Shown here in pieces: positions 6,874 to 10,422 of a stretch of 10,422 bases of DNA; position 1 is the first letter of the stretch, and the number at the start of each line of letters is the position of its first letter. The translations under genes were made by a program, and so were the position numbers. This DNA comes from an uncultured Mucilaginibacter sp. (GTDB lineage Bacteria; Bacteroidota; Bacteroidia; Sphingobacteriales; Sphingobacteriaceae): the NCBI GenBank assembly GCA_946479225.1, contig CAMLFI010000053.1, positions 1-10,422 on the forward strand, written 5' to 3'. The notes beneath the pieces are model-generated. The model made no database searches and was not told the DNA's origin. It saw only the letters and a program-made list of their open reading frames with translations.

Positions 6874-7950
6874 CTACTCCTTTAACATCGCATCTATCTT
6901 TTTATTCCAGTCGGCCTGTGCCTGCTCGTTAATACCATGTCGTGTTTCTTTATCATAGGCTTTTTGCAGCGCGTTCATATCCCTGTAGGAGTCAAAATAT
7001 TGCATATTGATAAATGCTTCGTAGGTATCGGGTGTTAAACCTGCAGCCAGTATTTTTTTCTGATATTGTTTGGCTATAATACGGGCAATATCAAAATGCC
7101 GCTGCTCATGCTCAAGTGCATAGCCATCGCGCTCGCGGCCTGCCCAGCTTTCGCTTTTAGCAACATATGTCTTCATTTCCATCCCCACATTGATAACTCC
7201 ATTTTTTACCTCCCTGGTTAAATCATACCCAAAGCTTGGCATTACCATGGCATTAAACGGGTCCGGCGGGCGTATTTTCGATTGAAAATCATTCCATTTA
7301 AGCGGCCTCGCAGCCGAGTAATAAATTGTGTCGCCCTCTGTTTTGTCCGAGTAGTCTGTAAATTTAAACGAGACGGCTTTGGCCAGCTTTGGATCACGAT
7401 CAACGTTAACCTGCATCCAATTGTTAAAGTAAACCAGGCCTGATGTTATTACACTCCGTAAGTGCCCCTCAATAACCTCATTTTTGCCGGGCAGCCGCGT
7501 ATAATGCAGCCCACCCTTATATTCAAGCAGCTGTTGCACGCCATATTCTTTAGGCAGCCCAAAGCTCAAACTAATTTGAATGCGACCATCCACCCCGCCA
7601 TTGGGCAGTATGGTTTCGGCTAGTTTAAAATCTTTAATGCTGATATCTACCGCCCGCTCTGAAGTGTCTTTTTTAAGGTTACGGTTTATAAAACGGCTTA
7701 TAGCGACGGTGGCGCCACCTTGAAGGTCTGCTGCCTGCATTTCGGGTTTACCATTGGTGCCCAATGCCAGCATTGCAATAGCTCCCTTTTCAATGCGGTT
7801 ATCTGTAACCGAATTAATATAAAAGCCCCGTGGCGTAATTTGCAAAGGATAATCGTTTAAAACGATATCGTTTTTAAGCGTGTAAGCAACAAGCATAATG
7901 CATGCTATCGCGGGCACACATAGTAACCAATAAAGTTTTGCTTTCTGCAT
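6874..7950 (-). CDS. Membrane-anchored DUF922-like putative zinc-dependent protease
   Basis: A 358-residue protein with an N-terminal hydrophobic segment (about 7-25) acting as an uncleaved anchor or signal peptide. The C-terminal domain (about 214-358) resembles DUF922: it opens with RPLKWNDFQ (215-223), contains HEQRH (281-285), which fits the zincin HExxH motif, followed by FDIARIIAKQ, and ends with ETRHGINEQAQADW (335-348), where His338 or Glu342 could complete a metal site. DUF922 proteins are annotated as putative Zn-dependent proteases, but activity is not well established. The N-terminal part (about 28-200) I do not recognise; it is predicted to be extracytoplasmic and beta-rich. The gene stands alone with its own promoter and converges on the esterase gene. 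Confidence 0.75.
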   Translation of the reverse strand: MQKAKLYWLLCVPAIACIMLVAYTLKNDIVLNDYPLQITPRGFYINSVTDNRIEKGAIAMLALGTNGKPEMQAADLQGGATVAISRFINRNLKKDTSERAVDISIKDFKLAETILPNGGVDGRIQISLSFGLPKEYGVQQLLEYKGGLHYTRLPGKNEVIEGHLRSVITSGLVYFNNWMQVNVDRDPKLAKAVSFKFTDYSDKTEGDTIYYSAARPLKWNDFQSKIRPPDPFNAMVMPSFGYDLTREVKNGVINVGMEMKTYVAKSESWAGRERDGYALEHEQRHFDIARIIAKQYQKKILAAGLTPDTYEAFINMQYFDSYRDMNALQKAYDKETRHGINEQAQADWNKKIDAMLKE

Positions 7951-7975
7951 CGCGTTATTAACGATAGTTTAATAA

Positions 7976-8006
7976 CAAAAGTATGTTAAGTGCGTACAGT
8001 ATCAAA
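7976..8006 (-). promoter_or_regulatory. Consensus Bacteroidota promoter of the DUF922 gene
   Basis: On the - strand, TTTG (plus 8003-8006) and TACTTTTG (plus 7976-7983) are separated by 19 bp, an exact match to TTTG-N19-21-TAnnTTTG. The start codon lies 25 bp beyond the -7 box. The -33 box lies just beyond the end of the neighbouring PhnB-like gene, so the two are probably separate transcription units. Confidence 0.75.
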
Positions 8007-8011
8007 CAGGT

Positions 8012-8422
8012 TTAACTAGCCAGATTCAGTTGCCAGGAGACGCCGTATCTATCTGCCAGCCAGGCAAACTTTTTACTAAATCCATAATTGTTTAGTGGCA
8101 TAAATAAGCTACCAGTTTCCGATAATTTCTTAACAAGCATTTCTATTTCTTCATCACTTTCACAATTAACATAAATGGAAATTGAGGGCGTAAAAGAAAA
8201 ATTGTGTTCCATTATGCTGTCAATAGCCATATATTCCTGCCCCACTAGCGTAAAAATGGCGTGTTTTACAAGACCCTCTCTCCCGCCAGGCTCGCCTGCC
8301 TGATAATGCTGAATGCTTTTTATTTCCGAATTTTTAAAAAGCGATATATAAAAATTGATTGCTTCCTCAGCTTTTCCGCATTGGTCGCCGGAAAACATCA
8401 TAAAGGTTGTTGTTTTTTGCAT
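8012..8422 (-). CDS. PhnB-like VOC superfamily protein (PF06983)
   Basis: A 136-residue cytoplasmic protein of the PhnB / 3-demethylubiquinone-9 3-methyltransferase-like group of the vicinal oxygen chelate fold. Diagnostic segments are MMFSGDQCGKAEEAINFYISLFKNS (from 8), FTLVGQEYMAID (57-68), FTPSISIYVNCESDEEIEMLV (77-97) and the C-terminal LADRYGVSWQLN (122-133). Family members are often annotated as methyltransferases, but this is a name inherited from early hits; the biochemical role is generally unknown. It is the last gene of a probable three-gene operon, 23 bp after the other VOC gene. Confidence 0.88.
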   Translation of the reverse strand: MQKTTTFMMFSGDQCGKAEEAINFYISLFKNSEIKSIQHYQAGEPGGREGLVKHAIFTLVGQEYMAIDSIMEHNFSFTPSISIYVNCESDEEIEMLVKKLSETGSLFMPLNNYGFSKKFAWLADRYGVSWQLNLAS

Positions 8423-8445
8423 GATGGCGTTTAGTTATTTTCTGA

Positions 8446-8832
8446 TTATAATGTTTGAGCTATTTGGATCTTGTTGCCGCATGTATCATTAAACACGGCA
8501 AGTAAAACCGGTCCCATTTGAGTAGGTGGCATATCAAAGTGTACTCCAAGGGCGGTAAGTCGTTCATATTCGTTGTTTATATCATCAACTGAAAAAACCG
8601 TAGCGGGAATTCCTGCATCAAAAAGAGCTTGCTGATAAACTTTGGCAGGTGCAAATTTCATTGGTTCAAGCAATAGTTCAACGCCATCGGGTTGTTCATT
8701 TGAAACAACAGTTAGCCACCGGTCATCACCCAAAGGAATGTCCCGTTTCTTTTTAAATCCCAAAATTTCTGTGTAAAATTTAAGTGCGTTTGCCTGGTCA
8801 GCAACCAATATGCTTGTTACTGTAATTCTCAT
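8446..8832 (-). CDS. Glyoxalase/bleomycin-resistance-type VOC family protein
   Basis: A 128-residue cytoplasmic protein with the two beta-alpha-beta-beta-beta halves of the VOC fold: ADQANALKFYTEILGFKKKRD (11-31) and VDDINNEYERLTALGVHF (82-99), ending DTCGNKIQIAQ (116-126). Metal-ligand positions look degenerate: there is no His near the first strand, and the usual terminal Glu position is Gln123 in KIQI. It may therefore not be a metal-dependent enzyme of the glyoxalase I kind. It lies 50 bp after the AraC-type gene and 23 bp before the PhnB-like gene on the same strand. Substrate unknown. Confidence 0.87.
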   Translation of the reverse strand: MRITVTSILVADQANALKFYTEILGFKKKRDIPLGDDRWLTVVSNEQPDGVELLLEPMKFAPAKVYQQALFDAGIPATVFSVDDINNEYERLTALGVHFDMPPTQMGPVLLAVFNDTCGNKIQIAQTL

Positions 8833-8882
8833 ATTTCATAATATTGTTGTCAGCAAAATTCCAAAGTTTATTTGACCAACAA

Positions 8883-9257
8883 TTATTCATTCTTGCTTTT
8901 TTTAAAGTCGCCCGGCGATAACCCGGTAGATTGCTTAAACATAGCGCTAAATGTACTTAAGCTGTCGTAACCTACACTATAGCAAGTATTTGTAACGCTT
9001 GACTGCCCACATAGCAGTTTTTTTGCCCGCTCTATTCTTTTTTCTTTAATGTATTGCAGCGGGGTAACGCCGTAATGTCGCTTAAACTCCCTGTTAAGGT
9101 GAAACCCGGAACAATAAACAGCACTCGCTATTTTGCTAAGTGGAATAGGCTTATCAAAGTTTTTATCAATAAATTTTCGCGTCCGGATAACGCGGTCAGT
9201 CAGGTCTGAATTTTTATAAAGCCGACCAGATAATTGCCTTATTGTTTCGGTATACAT
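8883..9257 (-). CDS. Small AraC-type regulator, DNA-binding domain only
   Basis: A 124-residue transcription factor that is almost all AraC DNA-binding domain. The first helix-turn-helix is around 38-58 (PLSKIASAVYCSGFHLNREF), the linker helix carries TPLQYIKEKRIERAKKLL (65-82), and the second helix-turn-helix is around 88-108 (NTCYSVGYDSLSTFSAMFK), closing with GLSPGDFKK. No ligand-binding domain is present beyond about 25 N-terminal residues, so it may respond to levels or partners rather than to a bound effector. It heads a probable operon with the two VOC genes and likely controls them; this arrangement is common in Bacteroidota. Confidence 0.92.
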   Translation of the reverse strand: MYTETIRQLSGRLYKNSDLTDRVIRTRKFIDKNFDKPIPLSKIASAVYCSGFHLNREFKRHYGVTPLQYIKEKRIERAKKLLCGQSSVTNTCYSVGYDSLSTFSAMFKQSTGLSPGDFKKSKNE

Positions 9258-9322
9258 TGTTATTCAGTTTTTATATTCAACTATCGATTAAAGGCCATTT
9301 ATTTACTTGTCTAAATTTACAT

Positions 9323-9354
9323 CAACAATACAGGTTACTATTTGTTATAACAAA
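9323..9354 (-). promoter_or_regulatory. Candidate promoter of the AraC-VOC-PhnB operon
   Basis: On the - strand, TTTG (plus 9351-9354) and TATTGTTG (plus 9323-9330) are spaced by 20 bp; the -7 box has one mismatch to TAnnTTTG. The leader would be about 60 bp. The -33 box lies inside the palindrome at 9341-9354. Weak to moderate match. Confidence 0.4.
9341..9354. promoter_or_regulatory. Perfect 14-bp palindrome, possible operator
   Basis: TTTGTTATAACAAA is its own reverse complement; allowing one mismatched pair, the symmetry extends to 9338-9357. It lies in the 133-bp spacer between the divergent AraC-type and YtxH-like genes, 36 bp before the latter's start, and covers the -33 box of the candidate operon promoter. 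A dimeric repressor site is possible. AraC proteins usually bind direct repeats, so the binder could be another regulator. Confidence 0.45.
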
Positions 9355-9390
9355 CAGACTTCGTGCGGGTCATGTTAAAATAAATGTACC

Positions 9391-9630
9391 ATGAAAAATC
9401 CATTCAAGAAAAAAGATAACACCGCCATTATAGCAACAATTGCCGTAGCGAGTATAGCCGCTGGCGCCGTTGCATATTTATTTTTGACAGAAAGCGGCAG
9501 CAATGTGCGGTCGGGCTTAAAGAAAAAAATCAAATCAATAGCCAAAGATGCTGCAGTTGATGCAATAAAAAAGCACACCGCAATCCCGAAAAAAGCAGCC
9601 AGGGCCGCGGCGGCTCATGTAGCTAATTAA
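9391..9630 (+). CDS. Small YtxH-like single-pass membrane protein
   Basis: A 79-residue protein with a short basic N-terminus (KNPFKKKD), one hydrophobic Ala/Ile-rich helix (about 11-32) and a lysine/alanine-rich amphipathic tail. The junction LFLTESGSNVRSGLKKKIK (31-49) resembles the YtxH pattern of a Gly/Ala-rich membrane helix followed by a phrase like PxSGxxxRxxLKxK. YtxH-like proteins have no defined biochemical role, and some are stress-induced. The ATG at 9391 is the only sensible start. It is monocistronic: a strong terminator follows. Confidence 0.72.
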   Translation: MKNPFKKKDNTAIIATIAVASIAAGAVAYLFLTESGSNVRSGLKKKIKSIAKDAAVDAIKKHTAIPKKAARAAAAHVAN

Positions 9631-9651
9631 TCCATATTAAACTTATGCAAG

Positions 9652-9685
9652 AACAGTCCTGTATATATGGGACTGTTTTTGTTTT
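9652..9685 (+). terminator. Strong intrinsic terminator of the YtxH-like gene
   Basis: AACAGTCC (9652-9659) and GGACTGTT (9670-9677) form an 8-bp stem around a 10-nt loop, followed immediately by a T-rich tract (TTTTTGTTTT, 9676-9685). It lies 21 bp after the stop codon and separates the small gene from the downstream regulator. Confidence 0.85.
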
Positions 9686-9736
9686 CACGCTTGTATATTC
9701 CTTCCAGTTCCTTTAAATATCAATATATTAGGGCTA

Positions 9737-10422
9737 ATGTTATACAAGGAATATTTACCGCACTCCGAATTACAACAATGGGTGGAATGTTACTGGAAAT
9801 TTGTAGCTCCGCCAAACAATAACATACCGGTAACTCCATTTGAGCATGTTTACCCGCCTGAGGGTGCCTGCTCCCTGCTATTTATTAAAGTTCCGGTTAT
9901 TCATTATCAGGGAATTTTTTTTGCGGGTCCGTCAACCCAAGTGCATGAGGTAACCGTTTTTCCTGATTCTATCACCTTTGGTATTCGCCTTAAGCCGGGT
10001 TATTCCGGGTGCCTAAACAGCATTGATCCGGGTACTATCCTTAATTCAAGCGTTCCCATACCTGAGCCACAGCCGTGGCAAACAGATTTTTTAAATTGCC
10101 TGACAGTGGATTTTAACCACCCGCAGATGTTGGATGATTTACTCTTGCAAAACATCTTACCCATTACTGTAAGCCCCGATCAACGCATTATAAAAGCTGT
10201 CGACCTGATAATTGAAAGCGCAGGCGATATAACACTTGCAGACCTATGCTACCAATGTTTTTTAGGCGACCGCCAATTGCAACGACTCTTTCTTAAACAA
10301 ACCGGGATAGGCATTAAACAGTTTTGCCAAATAAGGAGGTTACGCCAGGCAGTGGTAGACCTTTATGTGCAGCGCAGGCCCTGGACACAAATGGTAGTTG
10401 AACGGGGTTTTACAGATCAGGC
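9737..10422 (+). CDS. AraC-family regulator with DUF6597-like N-terminal domain (3' truncated by window)
   Basis: Starts at ATG 9737 and stays open to the window end, giving 228 codons plus two bases. Residues about 5-95 (from YLPHSELQQWVECYW, through the PPEG turn and FFAGPSTQ, to FGIRLKPGY) match the N-terminal beta-barrel-like domain common in Bacteroidota AraC regulators (DUF6597). Residues about 150 onward are the AraC DNA-binding domain: first helix-turn-helix near 165-187 (LADLCYQCFLGDRQLQRLF), linker GIGIKQFCQIRRLRQAV (190-206), then the second helix-turn-helix begins at VVERGFTDQ, where the window stops. About 30-45 residues are probably missing. Its effector and targets are unknown; they may lie beyond the window. 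No clear promoter was seen in 9686-9736. Confidence 0.88.
   Translation, partial: MLYKEYLPHSELQQWVECYWKFVAPPNNNIPVTPFEHVYPPEGACSLLFIKVPVIHYQGIFFAGPSTQVHEVTVFPDSITFGIRLKPGYSGCLNSIDPGTILNSSVPIPEPQPWQTDFLNCLTVDFNHPQMLDDLLLQNILPITVSPDQRIIKAVDLIIESAGDITLADLCYQCFLGDRQLQRLFLKQTGIGIKQFCQIRRLRQAVVDLYVQRRPWTQMVVERGFTDQ

Noticed and set aside
9375..9578. 67-residue - strand open frame opposite the YtxH-like gene
   Set aside because: Its hydrophobic look comes from the antisense of a membrane helix; the + strand frame has a better start, context and terminator.

Overview
The window looks like chromosomal DNA from a Bacteroidota, most likely family Sphingobacteriaceae (Mucilaginibacter or Pedobacter-like). 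The grounds are moderate GC, AT-rich spacers, no clear Shine-Dalgarno sequences before starts, at least one near-perfect Bacteroidota promoter (TTTG-N19-TACTTTTG, 7976-8006), and typical families of this group (DUF1080 secreted hydrolase, DUF922 protease, stand-alone AraC DNA-binding protein beside VOC proteins, DUF6597-like AraC regulator, YtxH-like small protein). The genus is an inference; no rRNA or other marker is present. No tRNA, rRNA, CRISPR array, insertion sequence or phage gene was seen.

Region 1 (1-4009, + strand) is a three-gene cassette: a class B penicillin-binding protein with an intact SxxK/SxN/KTG active site, an FHA-domain protein, and a membrane-anchored Ser/Thr protein kinase that overlaps the FHA gene by ATGA. 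The set and order recall the actinobacterial pknB/pbpA/fhaA locus, in which kinase signalling, read by FHA domains, is tied to peptidoglycan synthesis. Here the kinase has no PASTA repeats; its C-terminal tail ends in a run of eight lysines.

Region 2 (4010-6873) starts with a 253-bp AT-rich spacer holding four 11-bp tandem repeats and a terminator-like hairpin. A divergent pair of secreted enzymes follows: a DUF1080 (3-keto-disaccharide hydrolase family) protein on the - strand and a type B carboxylesterase on the + strand, sharing a 93-bp promoter region. The esterase is followed by a convergent spacer with more GTGTTGC-type repeats and a perfect 16-bp-stem hairpin.

Region 3 (6874-9257, - strand) has a membrane-anchored DUF922-type zincin-like protein with its own promoter, then a probable operon transcribed in the order small AraC-type regulator, VOC protein, PhnB-like VOC protein. 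A 14-bp perfect palindrome lies in the spacer upstream of the regulator and may be an operator.

Region 4 (9258-10422, + strand) has a small YtxH-like membrane protein closed by a strong intrinsic terminator, then an AraC-family regulator with an N-terminal DUF6597-like domain that runs off the window edge within its DNA-binding domain.

The best candidates for something not well described are the PBP-FHA-kinase cassette with its polylysine-tailed kinase, and the GTGTTGC repeat family placed just after the stop codons of two unrelated genes.
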